A stretch of 64,000 nt of DNA from Salinibaculum sp. SYNS191 (GCF_037338445.1 NZ_CP147838.1:3596001-3660000); one strand, 5' to 3'; positions 50,031 to 59,789 are shown, counted from the first letter of the stretch. The notes: generated by a model from the sequence alone, not told the origin. Numbers and translations are program-made.

Positions 50031-51932
50031 TCAGTCACCTGCCGCTGGGACGAACTTCACGTTCTGCGCGGCCGGCTGGCCGCCGTCGATGCTGTCCTTG
50101 AACGCCTCGACGATTTCGTTGTGGCGGAACGGTTCGCCGTTGTACTTCAGGAGGCTGGACATCTTGTCACCGAACCGGCCCAGTTCCTTCTGGGTGAGCC
50201 CGCGGAACTGCGCGCTGGCGTTCATCTCGACGACGAGGCACTCCTCGACGCTCTCCAGGAACTCGGTGACCTCCGCCTCGGGGTAGGGCATCAGGTCGCT
50301 GACGCCCATCGCCTTCACGGAGTGACCCTCCTCGTTGAGCTGGTCGACGGCTTCGAGGACTGTGTCCTGCGTACTGCCCCACGTCAGGATGCCGTACTCG
50401 GCGTCCTCTGGGCCAGCCGTCGTCTGGTTCGTCTCGCCGTCGTCGAGTTCGCCGCGGATAGCGGTGAGTTTCCGCAGGCGACGGTCCATCTGGTTCTTCC
50501 GGTTGACGGGGTCCTCGCTGATGTGGCCCGTCGGTGCGGACTCGTTCCCGCTGGCGAGGAAGCGCCCGCCCTTCTGGCCGGGAATCGACCGCGGGCTGAC
50601 GCCCTCTTTGGCACCCTCGACGGAGTGCTGGAACCGCTCGAACTTGCCCGACGCGTCGTGGGCAGCATCGCGGAGTTCCTCCTCGGTCAGCGTCGACCCG
50701 AGGTCCGGCGCGGGCTCCTGGTCGAAGTGGCTCACGGGCACGCTCCGGAGTTCGCCCTCCAGCTTCTGGTCGTAGACGACGAGTGCTGGCAGGTGGTAGT
50801 CGTAGGCGAGTTCGAACGCCTGTCGCGACTGCTCGTAGGCCTCTTCGGCGTTGGCCGGGGCGAAGACGACCCGACAGGAGTCACCCTGGCTGGAGTACAG
50901 GACGTGTTCGAGGTCGCCCTGCTCCGTCTTCGTCGGCAGCCCCGTCGACGGGCCTGCCCGCATGGCCTCGACGTAGACGACCGGCGTCTCGGTCATCTCC
51001 GCCAGGCCGAGCGCTTCCGTCATCAGCGCGAAGCCGCCGCCTGCGGACCCGGACATGGCCTTCACGCCCGCGTGCGACGCGCCCAGCGCGAGCGTCGCGG
51101 ACGCGATTTCGTCCTCTACCTGTTCGGCGATGCCCCCGTACTTGGGGAGCTTCTGTGACATGATGCGGAACACGTCGGTCCACGGGGTCATCGGATATCC
51201 CGAGATGAACCGACAGCCGGCGTCCAGCGCACCGTAGGCGATGCCGTCACTGCCAGTCAGCAGTGCGTGCTCCTCGTCGTGGCTGCCCTCCGGGGCGACC
51301 AGGTCGTGTGACTCGTCGAATTCGAGCGCGCGCTCGTACGCGGAGTGAAGAACTTCGAGGTTGGCGTCCCGCATGTCGCCGGACATGTTCTCCTCGATGA
51401 GTTCCTCTATCATGTCCACGTCCTGGTCGAGCAACGCGGCGGTGACGCCCAGTCCCGCCGTGTTGCGCATGACGGCCCGCCCGTGCTCCTGAGCGATGCC
51501 GCGGAGGTCCACCGGGTATACGTGCCAGTTGTTCTCCTCGGCTCGCTCCTCCAGTTCGGTCTCGGCGATGTCGTCCTCGTCGAACTGGCCGGTGTCGTAG
51601 ACGATGATGCCACCCTCGTGCAGTTCGTCGAACTGCTCGGTGAGCGGTTTCAGCTCCTCGTTGCCGTAGATGGCACCTTCCTGTTCGCTGCGGGCGAAGC
51701 TGTCCCCCAGACAGAGGAGGAAGTCGAAGCCAGCCCCGCGCGATTGCACCGGCTCGTCCCCGGCGCGAATCTCGACGTACGTGTGCCCACCGCGGATTCG
51801 TGAGGGGTAGTGCCGGTGCGTGTAGATGTTCAGTCCCGACCGCATCAGTGCCTTCGCGTAGTTCCGAGATGTGGAGTCGATACCGTCTCCGGAACCACCC
51901 GAAACACGCCAAGCGATTGTGTCTTGTGTCAT
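50031..51932 (-). CDS. 2-oxoacid:ferredoxin oxidoreductase, fused gamma-alpha subunit
   Basis: 633 residues. The gamma domain is at the N-terminus (WRVSGGSGDGIDSTSRNYAK, YPSRIRGGHTYVEIR), joined to the alpha domain with GYPMTPWTDVFRIMSQ, VEDEIASATLALGASHAGVK and GPSTGLPTKTEQGDLEHVLY. This fused alpha form is the haloarchaeal POR/KOR type. It is first in the two-gene operon; a perfect palindrome TTGCATGCAA (51980-51989) lies in its upstream region. It oxidatively decarboxylates a 2-oxoacid with CoA, giving reduced ferredoxin. Confidence 0.93.
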   Translation of the reverse strand: MTQDTIAWRVSGGSGDGIDSTSRNYAKALMRSGLNIYTHRHYPSRIRGGHTYVEIRAGDEPVQSRGAGFDFLLCLGDSFARSEQEGAIYGNEELKPLTEQFDELHEGGIIVYDTGQFDEDDIAETELEERAEENNWHVYPVDLRGIAQEHGRAVMRNTAGLGVTAALLDQDVDMIEELIEENMSGDMRDANLEVLHSAYERALEFDESHDLVAPEGSHDEEHALLTGSDGIAYGALDAGCRFISGYPMTPWTDVFRIMSQKLPKYGGIAEQVEDEIASATLALGASHAGVKAMSGSAGGGFALMTEALGLAEMTETPVVYVEAMRAGPSTGLPTKTEQGDLEHVLYSSQGDSCRVVFAPANAEEAYEQSRQAFELAYDYHLPALVVYDQKLEGELRSVPVSHFDQEPAPDLGSTLTEEELRDAAHDASGKFERFQHSVEGAKEGVSPRSIPGQKGGRFLASGNESAPTGHISEDPVNRKNQMDRRLRKLTAIRGELDDGETNQTTAGPEDAEYGILTWGSTQDTVLEAVDQLNEEGHSVKAMGVSDLMPYPEAEVTEFLESVEECLVVEMNASAQFRGLTQKELGRFGDKMSSLLKYNGEPFRHNEIVEAFKDSIDGGQPAAQNVKFVPAAGD

Positions 51933-52335
51933 TGTTTAGTCTCGGTTGCCTAAGTGGTAGTCTGTGATTCGCTGTCTTATTGCATGCAACGACCAACTGT
52001 GAAGTCTGTCTGGTTGATTATAGATGTTTGGGTTGGCTAGACTGCCGTTTTCAATCTCCTCGCAATCCCGGTACGGCGCTGGTGTCGCGTTCCCGGCCCG
52101 GGTCGTCCTGGTCTGCCTACGTGATTCGTTAGCACCTACGTTCCTCTAGCGACAAATTGCGGGTAGCTCACGGTGCCTCTTATAGTTTTAGTTCCAGTGG
52201 GGGGAGCGTCCCCCGTCCCGGCTCCGTCCGGGCCGCCGTCGGCGCTCTGTCAACGGAAATGAAGGTGATCTGGGCCTGCAACTGCCGGCCAGTTACGGCA
52301 ATAATTATAAATACCAAGCCTCATTCACATTGACT
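51933..52335. other. Divergent control region between ferredoxin oxidoreductase and lactate permease
   Basis: About 400 bases with no supported long gene. TTGCATGCAA (51980-51989) is close to the oxidoreductase start. TTATAAATA (52305-52313) is the TATA box on the plus strand, 27 bases before ATG 52336. The middle part (52040-52270) is GC-rich with no recognised signal. Confidence 0.45.
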
Positions 52336-52431
52336 ATGCCGGACACATACGTGAATCCGGTACGGGCGGCAAACGGGGTAAAGTGTGGTAGACAAGTACA
52401 TTCACGATACGAAACATCACAAGGAGAGTAA
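52336..52431 (+). CDS. 31-residue small ORF leading the lactate permease
   Basis: ATG at 52336, 27 bases after the TATA box, gives a leaderless frame: MPDTYVNPVRAANGVKCG, then RQVHSRYETSQGE. It ends five bases before the permease gene. Its last codons contain AAGGAGAG, a strong ribosome-binding site for the permease start at 52435. It is therefore likely translated first and may tune permease translation. No family is recognised. Confidence 0.5.
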   Translation: MPDTYVNPVRAANGVKCGRQVHSRYETSQGE

Positions 52432-52434
52432 ATA

Positions 52435-54207
52435 ATGGCAGACCTGACACTCGTACTATTAGCACTGTTGCCACTGGCAGCGATCGCGATACTGATGGTC
52501 GTGTTGCTACAGCCGGCGACACGGACAATGCCGATTGCGTGGGCGATTGCTGCAGGCGCGGCCTATATCGGCTGGGATATGGGTCCACAACTGTTAGCGG
52601 GAGCATCGATACGGGGTGCGATGACGGCGACACGCATCCTCATCATCGTGTTCGGCGCGATTCTGTTGCTGTACACGCTGAAGGAATCCGGGGCGTTCGA
52701 GGTCATCAACGCCGGGTTCTCGTCGCTCAGCGACGACCGACGTGTGCAGTCCATCCTGCTCGTGTTCCTGATGGGCTCGTTCATCGAGGGCGCGGCAGGC
52801 TTCGGGACGCCCGCGGCCATCGTCGGTCCGCTGCTCGTCGGCCTCGGCTGGCCGCCGATGGCGGCAGTGGTCGTCGCACTGACCGGTAACATCCTGGCGA
52901 TTACGTTCGGCGCGGTCGGGACGCCGCTCATCATCGGCTTCGAAGACGTCGTTTTCGCCCAGGACCCCAACCAGGCAGGGACGGCCGCCTACCAGATCGT
53001 TCAGGAAGGCGGCTTCGAGAGCGTCGGCGCCTTCGTGGCGCAGATCGGCGTCTACGCGGCACTCATCCACGCCGTCGTCGGCATCGCGATTCCGTTCATC
53101 GGCATCGCGATGATGACTCGCTTCTTCGGCGAGGAGCGGTCCATCCAGCCCGCAATCGAAATGATTCCGCTGTGCCTGTACGCGTGGGCCGCGTTCGCGA
53201 TCCCGTACCTCGCGACCGCAGTCTTCCTGGGCCCGACCTTCCCCGCCCTGCTGGGCGCGATGGTCGGCCTCGTCATCGTCGCACTCACGCTGCGGGCCGG
53301 CTTCTTCCTCCCCGACGAGGAATGGGACTTCGGTCCGCGCGAGAGCTGGCCGGACCACTGGGTCGGCAGCATCGAACCCGGTGAGGGCGTCAGCGGCTCC
53401 AGCGGCGACAAGACCGTCACCGCCGACGGCGGTACTGCATCGTTCAAGGACATGCACAACCAGGACATGTCGCTGCTGACGGCGTGGATTCCCTACGTCC
53501 TCGTGGCGCTCCTGCTGGTCGTGACTCGCGTCATTCCGTCCGTCCAGGAGACACTGGCCGGCATCCAGCTGCAGTGGAACAACATCCTCGGCACGCCGTA
53601 CTCCGAAGGGATAGAAATCGTCTATCTCCCGGGAACGCTGTTCGTACTGGTCGCGGTCATCACGTACGCGCTCCACGGGATGGATTCGGAAGGCATCAAG
53701 GAGTCGTGGTCCGAGGCCATCCGCAACATCCTCCCGGCAGTCATCGCGCTGTGGTTCGCAGTCGCCACGGTCATGATCATGCAGTTCACCGGGAACGCAC
53801 CGGTCTCGACGGGGGACGAACTCGGGATGTTGCAGGCGCTGTCGGCACTCGCTGCGGACATCGCCGGACCGGTCTTCCCGTTCTTCTCCGGATTCATCGG
53901 AGCGTTCGGGGCGTTCATCGCCGGTTCGAACACCGTCAGCGACATCCTGTTCGGACTGTTCCAGTTCGAGGCAGCACTGGACGTCGGCGCGCCGACGGTC
54001 ATCGTCGTCGCGGCGCAGGCAGTCGGTGGTGCCATCGGTAACCTCGTCGCCATCCACAACGTCGTCGCCGCACTGACGGTCGTCGGCCTCATCGGCGAGG
54101 AGGGGCGCGTCATCAGGCTGGAACTGATTCCGGTCCTGTACTACGGAGTGTTCGCAGGGATACTGACTCTGCTACTCTCGTACGTCATCGTTCCTGGGGC
54201 CTTCTAA
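52435..54207 (+). CDS. L-lactate permease (LctP/GlcA family)
   Basis: 590 residues with about 13 hydrophobic spans. Family motifs include FIEGAAGFGTPAAIVGPLLV near residue 115, ALTGNILAITFGAVGTPLI and AFGAFIAGSNTVSDILFGLF (near 490), matching lactate/glycolate permeases. It imports lactate across the cytoplasmic membrane, supplying the Lut proteins encoded 8 kb upstream and the ferredoxin oxidoreductase beside it. A strong AAGGAGAG precedes the ATG. A charged loop of about 40 residues near 300 is cytosolic or external. Confidence 0.93.
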   Translation: MADLTLVLLALLPLAAIAILMVVLLQPATRTMPIAWAIAAGAAYIGWDMGPQLLAGASIRGAMTATRILIIVFGAILLLYTLKESGAFEVINAGFSSLSDDRRVQSILLVFLMGSFIEGAAGFGTPAAIVGPLLVGLGWPPMAAVVVALTGNILAITFGAVGTPLIIGFEDVVFAQDPNQAGTAAYQIVQEGGFESVGAFVAQIGVYAALIHAVVGIAIPFIGIAMMTRFFGEERSIQPAIEMIPLCLYAWAAFAIPYLATAVFLGPTFPALLGAMVGLVIVALTLRAGFFLPDEEWDFGPRESWPDHWVGSIEPGEGVSGSSGDKTVTADGGTASFKDMHNQDMSLLTAWIPYVLVALLLVVTRVIPSVQETLAGIQLQWNNILGTPYSEGIEIVYLPGTLFVLVAVITYALHGMDSEGIKESWSEAIRNILPAVIALWFAVATVMIMQFTGNAPVSTGDELGMLQALSALAADIAGPVFPFFSGFIGAFGAFIAGSNTVSDILFGLFQFEAALDVGAPTVIVVAAQAVGGAIGNLVAIHNVVAALTVVGLIGEEGRVIRLELIPVLYYGVFAGILTLLLSYVIVPGAF

Positions 54208-54441
54208 GGTCTCCAGGCCGTCTCGCTCGGCCGACACGATTCGGCACGAACCGACACCGTTTTTTCGACCGATTCAATCCAGAGCTGAGAGTCCCGTCTC
54301 CTGTCGACCGTCGAGAGTGTTACTTGCTGCCCCCGGCCCCTGACCGGGCTCCGGCAGGCCCGCCGTGAGTTGCTTCGGACCCGAATCACCACTACCGTTT
54401 ATATGGGTGGCTTCCTTTCACCCACCTGTGAGCGTCGAAGT

Positions 54442-54972
54442 ATGACAACCAGAGAACTCGATTCAGAACTGTTTGGGCGGGCGGTATCGTTCCGGTATTC
54501 CGAGCATTGGGTCGCATATGCAATCCTCGGGATGCGGCTGGTCATCGGCTGGACGTTCTTCTACGCCGGCATCACGAAGGTCGCCAATCCCGACTGGAGT
54601 GTCAGGGGCTTCCTGCTGTACGGTATCCCCGAGGGCAATCCGTTCACCAGTGTCTGGGCGACGATGGCCAACGACTGGGCTTACATCCTGACGCCGCTGA
54701 ACCAGGTGGGACTCACGCTGATCGGCCTGGGCCTCATGGCGGGCGCCTTCATGCGCCTCAGCGCCGTCTTCGGGTCGCTGATGATGGGCTTTTACTGGGC
54801 CGCGCACTTCCCGCACGACAACGCGCTCATCGTGAGCCAGCACATCGTCTACATCCTGCTGCTGTTCGGTCTGGGCGCGTTCGGTGCCGGCCGCATCCTC
54901 GGCCTCGACGCCCGCCTCGAGAAACTCAGCATCGTCAAGCGGTATCCGGACTTGCGATTGCTACTCGGGTGA
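54442..54972 (+). CDS. DoxX-family membrane protein
   Basis: 176 residues with four membrane spans. The family motif is seen in LRLVIGWTFFYAGITKVANP-like sequence near residue 32, then NPFTSVWATMANDWAYILTP and LIGLGLMAGAFMRLSAVFGS. DoxX proteins are integral membrane proteins related to the thiosulfate:quinone oxidoreductase subunit DoxD, but most have unknown roles. The start MTTRELDSEL is chosen; TTTATATGGG lies about 40 bases upstream, and a TTG at 54370 would overlap that promoter. Confidence 0.87.
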   Translation: MTTRELDSELFGRAVSFRYSEHWVAYAILGMRLVIGWTFFYAGITKVANPDWSVRGFLLYGIPEGNPFTSVWATMANDWAYILTPLNQVGLTLIGLGLMAGAFMRLSAVFGSLMMGFYWAAHFPHDNALIVSQHIVYILLLFGLGAFGAGRILGLDARLEKLSIVKRYPDLRLLLG

Positions 54973-55207
54973 CCGCCGCCGACTAGCACGGTGTCCGGTC
55001 CCGCGTCGAGCCAGTTTCCCCGCCACGTTCTCTCCGTTCGCCATCTGGATACGAACGTTTCCCTCTCGGAACGCACCCCTCGATAGTCTTCCGTGGCGGG
55101 TTCGAACCGGCGATTCTGTGTTTTCGATTTCCTTTCGACTGAGTGATTTTTGGCCACGTGAGTATGCGAGCAGTAAGTATATTTGCATCGGTCCGTAAGC
55201 AGCCGAC

Positions 55208-56656
55208 ATGAGCAAAGACGCGGAAATTTCTTCGGAACTTGAGGATGCACTTAGCAAGCACCGCACCGGCGGGGGCGGCATGCAGGGGACGCTGGTGTTG
55301 AGCGACAGCGAGGGCTACGTCGGCGACACCATCACGTTCCATGGGCGGAACCTCCCGTCGAACGAGCGCTTCGACGTCAAGTGGTACTCGACGCAGGGCT
55401 CGTGGGGGGTACTGGAGGCCCACGAGATTATGGGTCCCCAGTACCAGCAGCGCACCGAAATCGTGGCCAGCGTCAGGACGGACGACGACGGCGCGTTCGA
55501 CGAGGAGTGGACCATCCCCGAGGACTACGGCGGGTCCCACAAGGTTGAACTCCTCAACGCCGACGGAGAGACGGTGGACACCGACGAGATAGAGCTGTTC
55601 CCGTGGTTCGAAATCGACCGGACCGAGGCCGAGATGGGCGAGGCCTTCACCGTCACCGGGTACGGCATCGGTCCCAACGTGGTGACGAACAACTACCAGG
55701 TCGCCTGGGACAACGGCTTCTACGGGTTCATGACGGGTGTGTTGAACCGCGGCACTGCCACCGCCGAGGTCCGCGCAGTCGGCCCGCCGGGCGAGCACGT
55801 CATCCAGATCTGGCGCAGCTACCGCGGGGACCCCTACCTCCAGAACAACACGCAGTCGCCGTACGGGCCGGTCGCACAGGGCCGCCCGTCGAAGTGGACC
55901 GTCGAGGTGACCGAACCCGAGGAGCCGCCGCAGTCGACCTGGGTCGACCCGCTGTTCGACGAGAAGCCGATCGACCTCCACTACCCGGACATCGACGAGG
56001 ACACCGACGCGGAACTGGAGATAACGCCGACGTCGGGCCAGTCGGGCACGACGGCGTTCATCCGCGGCTGGAACTTCCCCGCGAACGAGGAGGTCGACCT
56101 CATCTGGTACCGCCACGAGGGCCACCGGGTGAAAAACATCGAGATAACGCCCGAACCGAAACCCGACGTTCTCCCCACCGTCACCGCCGACGCGAACGGC
56201 GAGTTCGAGGTGGAGGTCGAAATCGGCCCCGACGAGGGGTCGACCCGCCCGATTACGGCCGCGGTCGACGGCCGCGAAATCGCCGTGACCGGCTTCATGA
56301 TGCAGCCGAACATCGAGAAGTTCGAGCCCGACAGCGGCTCCGTCGGGACGACCATCGACATCGAACTCTCGGGCATCGGCTGGACGATGTTCGAGAACGG
56401 CTATTACTTCGTCTACGACAACAAGCCGCTGGGGTACGTCTGTGGCACCAGCGGCGACGACAAGCAGGACCGCGTCCACCTCCAGCTCCCGGCGACGGGT
56501 GCGCCCGGCTGGCACTTCATCGACGTCTACCCGACCATCTACCAGATGCAGGAGGACGAACCGGAGTTCGAACTACTGCCTCACCTCTCCTACATCGACA
56601 ACCACCCCGTCCGTCCGATGCCGGCCATGCACATGGCCTTCGAGATAACCGAGTAG
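55208..56656 (+). CDS. Protein of duplicated beta-sandwich modules, unknown function
   Basis: 482 residues with no signal peptide or membrane span. It is built from two similar halves. Each has an IPT/Ig-like module (GDTITFHGRNLPSNERFDVK near 38 and GTTAFIRGWNFPANEEVDLI near 282) followed by a second module (TVTGYGIGPNVVTNNYQVAW near 152 and IELSGIGWTMFENGYYFVYD near 390). The short N-terminal EISSELEDALSKHRTGGGGM may be a helical tag. It precedes a dihydroxyphthalate-decarboxylase-like gene, and co-transcription is possible. No known family is recognised with confidence. Confidence 0.8.
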   Translation: MSKDAEISSELEDALSKHRTGGGGMQGTLVLSDSEGYVGDTITFHGRNLPSNERFDVKWYSTQGSWGVLEAHEIMGPQYQQRTEIVASVRTDDDGAFDEEWTIPEDYGGSHKVELLNADGETVDTDEIELFPWFEIDRTEAEMGEAFTVTGYGIGPNVVTNNYQVAWDNGFYGFMTGVLNRGTATAEVRAVGPPGEHVIQIWRSYRGDPYLQNNTQSPYGPVAQGRPSKWTVEVTEPEEPPQSTWVDPLFDEKPIDLHYPDIDEDTDAELEITPTSGQSGTTAFIRGWNFPANEEVDLIWYRHEGHRVKNIEITPEPKPDVLPTVTADANGEFEVEVEIGPDEGSTRPITAAVDGREIAVTGFMMQPNIEKFEPDSGSVGTTIDIELSGIGWTMFENGYYFVYDNKPLGYVCGTSGDDKQDRVHLQLPATGAPGWHFIDVYPTIYQMQEDEPEFELLPHLSYIDNHPVRPMPAMHMAFEITE

Positions 56657-56717
56657 GGCCGCTCCCGTTTTCCGCCGACCGATACGCTCAACTGTCGCGC
56701 GCTCGCCACTCTGCCTC

Positions 56718-57689
56718 ATGACACTCGACCTCACGCTGGCCTGTCACGACTACCAGTGGACGAAACCCCTCTGGGACGGCCGTGTCGAACCCGAGGGCGT
56801 GAACCTCACGGCGGTGAACTACCCGAACCCCGTCCGGTTCTCGCGGATGGTTCGCAACCTGGAGTTCGACGCCTGCGAGATGTCGATGGGCACCTACCTC
56901 GCCTCCCGGCGGGACGCCGACCGCTTTCCCTTCACCGCCATCCCCGTCTTCCCGTTCCGCAAGTTCCGCCACGCGTACATGTACCGGCGCAGCGACGCCG
57001 GCATCGAGTCGCCGGCAGACCTCGCGGGCAGGCGGGTCGGCATCGTCAACTGGCAGACGACGACCGGCATCTGGCAGCGGGGGACCCTCGCCGAGCACCA
57101 CGGCCTCGACCTCACCGACGTGACGTGGGTCAACGGCGGCGCGGAGATAATCGACGTGGACGTCCCCGACGAGTACGACGTGGAGTACCTCGACCACCAG
57201 GGCAACACCATCGGCCTGCTGGAGGACCGCATCGCCGAGGGGGACATCGACGCCATCTTCCACCCGGTCGACTCCGACGTCGACAACGCCGAGCGCCTGT
57301 TCGACGACGCCAAGGCGGTCGAACAAGAGTACTACCGCGAGACAGGCATCTTCCCCATCATGCACGCCATCGTGCTCAAGGACAGCCTCCTGGCGGAGAA
57401 CCCCTGGGTCGTCCAGAAACTCTACGACGCCTTCGAGCGTGCGAAAGAAATCGGCCTGTCGGTGCTGGACCGGCCCCGGGAACTCCCGCTCGTGTGGGCC
57501 GACGTCTACAGGGACGAACAACGCGAGGTCATGGGCGAGGACCCCTGGGAGTACGGCCTCACCGCGGACAACGTCACCGCCGTCGAGACGCTGGTCGGGT
57601 ACGCCCACGACCAGGGTATCGCGGCCGAGCGGTACGACGTCGAGGACCTGTTTGCCCTGGAGACGCTGGATACGCCGTACTACGCGTAG
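56718..57689 (+). CDS. 4,5-dihydroxyphthalate decarboxylase-like/periplasmic-binding-fold protein
   Basis: 323 residues with a two-lobed type-II binding fold and no signal peptide. It has TLDLTLACHDYQWTKPLWDG, VRFSRMVRNLEFDACEMSMG, FPFTAIPVFPFRKFRHAYMY and LAGRRVGIVNWQTTTGIWQR. The sequence resembles the 4,5-dihydroxyphthalate decarboxylase family and NMT1-like binding proteins. As it is cytosolic by sequence, an enzyme role is favoured, possibly a ring-acid decarboxylase. It lies 61 bases after the duplicated-domain protein and 35 before the M20 gene. Confidence 0.8.
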   Translation: MTLDLTLACHDYQWTKPLWDGRVEPEGVNLTAVNYPNPVRFSRMVRNLEFDACEMSMGTYLASRRDADRFPFTAIPVFPFRKFRHAYMYRRSDAGIESPADLAGRRVGIVNWQTTTGIWQRGTLAEHHGLDLTDVTWVNGGAEIIDVDVPDEYDVEYLDHQGNTIGLLEDRIAEGDIDAIFHPVDSDVDNAERLFDDAKAVEQEYYRETGIFPIMHAIVLKDSLLAENPWVVQKLYDAFERAKEIGLSVLDRPRELPLVWADVYRDEQREVMGEDPWEYGLTADNVTAVETLVGYAHDQGIAAERYDVEDLFALETLDTPYYA

Positions 57690-57724
57690 CGACGGGGTGC
57701 GGACGAAGACTACTGACCACACCA

Positions 57725-59032
57725 ATGACAGCAATGACAGACAGAGAAACCGTCCTCGACTGGATAGATGACGCACGCGAGGACCTGGTAGAGTTCCTGC
57801 TGGAGTTCGGGAACGTTCCGAGCCCGCGCGGCCGCGAGGGCGAGGCGGGCCGGTTCCTCGCGGAGTGGCTGACCGACCAGGGACTGGACGCGCGTCTGCA
57901 ACCGGTCGTCGGCGACCGGGCGAACGTGGTTGCGACGCTGTCCGGCGAGCAGTCCGGCGACGGCGAGTCGCTCGTGTTCAACGGCCACATCGACACGGCC
58001 CACGGCGACCCGGAGGAGGACGGGCAGGTTCTCGTCGACCAGCCCAAGGCATACCGCGAGTCCTGGCGCGACGGCCCCTTCCTCAAGGGCGACGACGTCG
58101 TCAACGACAAAGGGCCGCTCGGCGCGCAGGTGTTCGCGGCGCTGGCGCTGGACCGCGCGGGTATCTCCCTGTCTGGGGACCTCCACGTTACGGGGGTCGT
58201 CGGGGAGATATCCGGCACGACGGTCGTCGAGTTCCAGGACCGCGAGCGCTACGCCGGCACCGGCCTCGGCACCCGCCATCTCGTCGACAGCGGCGTGACT
58301 GGCGACTACGCGCTCGTCGCGGAGTGTACGGACTTCGCCGTCGCCCGCATGGAGTGCGGGGTCGTCTGGTTCGAGATTACGGTCGAGAGTCCTGCAGCGG
58401 GGGCCTACCACCCGTTGCAGGCGCGCCCGGACGTCGACCCGGGCGATAGACAGGGGGCGGTGACCGACCTCGCTCGAACGACGCTCGCCCTCGAAGAGTG
58501 GGCGGGGGAGTACCCCAGCGAACACACGCGTGAGTACGACCACGGCACGGTCACGCCGACAGCAGGCGTCGGCGCAGTCCGCGCCGGCAAACCCTACGCG
58601 CCGGCGGCAGCACCACGGACGGGCACGGTCTACCTGGACGTCCGTCTGCCGCCGGGCGAGACTGTCGAGTTCGCCCGACGGGAGGTCGAGGCGGTGCTCG
58701 ACGACCTGAACGTCGATGCGACGGTCGAACCGTACCTCTTTCGGCGGGGCTACGTCGCCGACGTGGAGGGTGTCGCTGGTCTGACGAACCCGCTGGAGGA
58801 TGCCCACGAGGCGGTTCGGGGGGCCGAACCCGACCCGCCGGCACCGCACGTGACCAGCATGTGGCGCGACTCGAACGTCTTCAACGAGGCGGGGATTCCG
58901 TCGGTCAACTTCGGGCCGCCCCGCGCTCCCGAGGCGTTCCCCGATTCGGACCTGAGCGACGCCGTCCGTATCGACGACCTGATAGCGGCGGCGAAAATCT
59001 ACGCGCTCACTGCGCTGGACGTCTGTGGCTGA
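57725..59032 (+). CDS. M20-family metallohydrolase (deacylase/peptidase)
   Basis: 435 residues. Metal motifs are LVFNGHIDTAHGDPEEDG (His-x-Asp, near 83), KGDDVVNDKGPLGAQVFA (near 120) and VVGEISGTTVVEF (Glu pair region), then MWRDSNVFNEAGIPSVNFGP near the end. The family removes acyl, carbamoyl or amino-acid groups from small amides. The dimerisation domain sits about 190-310. The start ATG at 57725 has a second ATG nine bases on. It is the last plus-strand gene of the cluster and converges with the cysteine hydrolase. Confidence 0.87.
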   Translation: MTAMTDRETVLDWIDDAREDLVEFLLEFGNVPSPRGREGEAGRFLAEWLTDQGLDARLQPVVGDRANVVATLSGEQSGDGESLVFNGHIDTAHGDPEEDGQVLVDQPKAYRESWRDGPFLKGDDVVNDKGPLGAQVFAALALDRAGISLSGDLHVTGVVGEISGTTVVEFQDRERYAGTGLGTRHLVDSGVTGDYALVAECTDFAVARMECGVVWFEITVESPAAGAYHPLQARPDVDPGDRQGAVTDLARTTLALEEWAGEYPSEHTREYDHGTVTPTAGVGAVRAGKPYAPAAAPRTGTVYLDVRLPPGETVEFARREVEAVLDDLNVDATVEPYLFRRGYVADVEGVAGLTNPLEDAHEAVRGAEPDPPAPHVTSMWRDSNVFNEAGIPSVNFGPPRAPEAFPDSDLSDAVRIDDLIAAAKIYALTALDVCG

Positions 59033-59044
59033 CGGTCCTGCGCT

Positions 59045-59743
59045 CTATCTCCCCGCCAGTTCGTCGACGACCGCCGACAGCGGCGTCACGTCGGCGAACT
59101 TCGTGTCCATGTCGAACAGGCCGACCTCGTGGGAGATTCTGGAGGGGTCGGCGACGCACTCCTCGGGCACGATGGTCCGGAAGTTGCTTGAGTGGCTGTC
59201 GACCACCGTCGCCCGGATGCAGCAACTCGTCGTCATCCCCCCGACGACGAGCGTGTCGATGCCGTGGTACCGCAGCAGGTTTCCGAGGTGGGTATCGAAG
59301 AAGGCGCTCGCCCGCGACTTCGTGACGACCGGTTCGTCCTCGCGCGGTTCGAGCGCCGGTTCGATGCGGTCCAGATCATCCCGCCACGCCGAGTGGTCCC
59401 CGCTCGGTTCCACGTCTGGCGGGCCGCGCGTCGACGTCGGCGACGCCTTCGTCGTCTTCGGGTAGCCCTTCGCGTACGTCCCCGCCGGATTGGGTTTCGC
59501 GTAGAACACCGGGACGCCGGCCTCGCGGGCGGCCCCCACCAGTCGCTCGTTGGCTTCGATGCAGGGGTCGCCGACTTCCGGCACCTCGCCGGTGAACGCA
59601 CAGGTCATGTCGACGACGAGGACTGCCGGGTCGTCGCCCCACCCGACGCGGTTCCCGTACCGTTCCTCGTTCTCGTAGTACGCCCGGTCCTCGTCCGGCA
59701 CGACGTCCGGGACGTACAGCTCGGAGTTTTCGTCCGCTCCCAT
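59045..59743 (-). CDS. Cysteine hydrolase, isochorismatase/N-carbamoylsarcosinase family
   Basis: 232 residues. The triad is evident: Asp in AVLVVDMTCAFTGEVP (near 45), Lys in PVVTKSRASAFFDTHLG (near 143) and Cys in VGGMTTSCCIRATVVDSHSS (near 177). This set matches carbamoylsarcosine amidohydrolases and isochorismatases. With the M20 enzyme it suggests stepwise hydrolysis of a small amide or carbamate. It converges with the M20 gene (12 bases) and is separate from the ABC genes by 46 bases, same strand. Confidence 0.88.
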   Translation of the reverse strand: MGADENSELYVPDVVPDEDRAYYENEERYGNRVGWGDDPAVLVVDMTCAFTGEVPEVGDPCIEANERLVGAAREAGVPVFYAKPNPAGTYAKGYPKTTKASPTSTRGPPDVEPSGDHSAWRDDLDRIEPALEPREDEPVVTKSRASAFFDTHLGNLLRYHGIDTLVVGGMTTSCCIRATVVDSHSSNFRTIVPEECVADPSRISHEVGLFDMDTKFADVTPLSAVVDELAGR

Positions 59744-59789
59744 GGTGGCCGTGCGCAGGGGACCGCAAAAATTCTGCCGATGTGATAGG

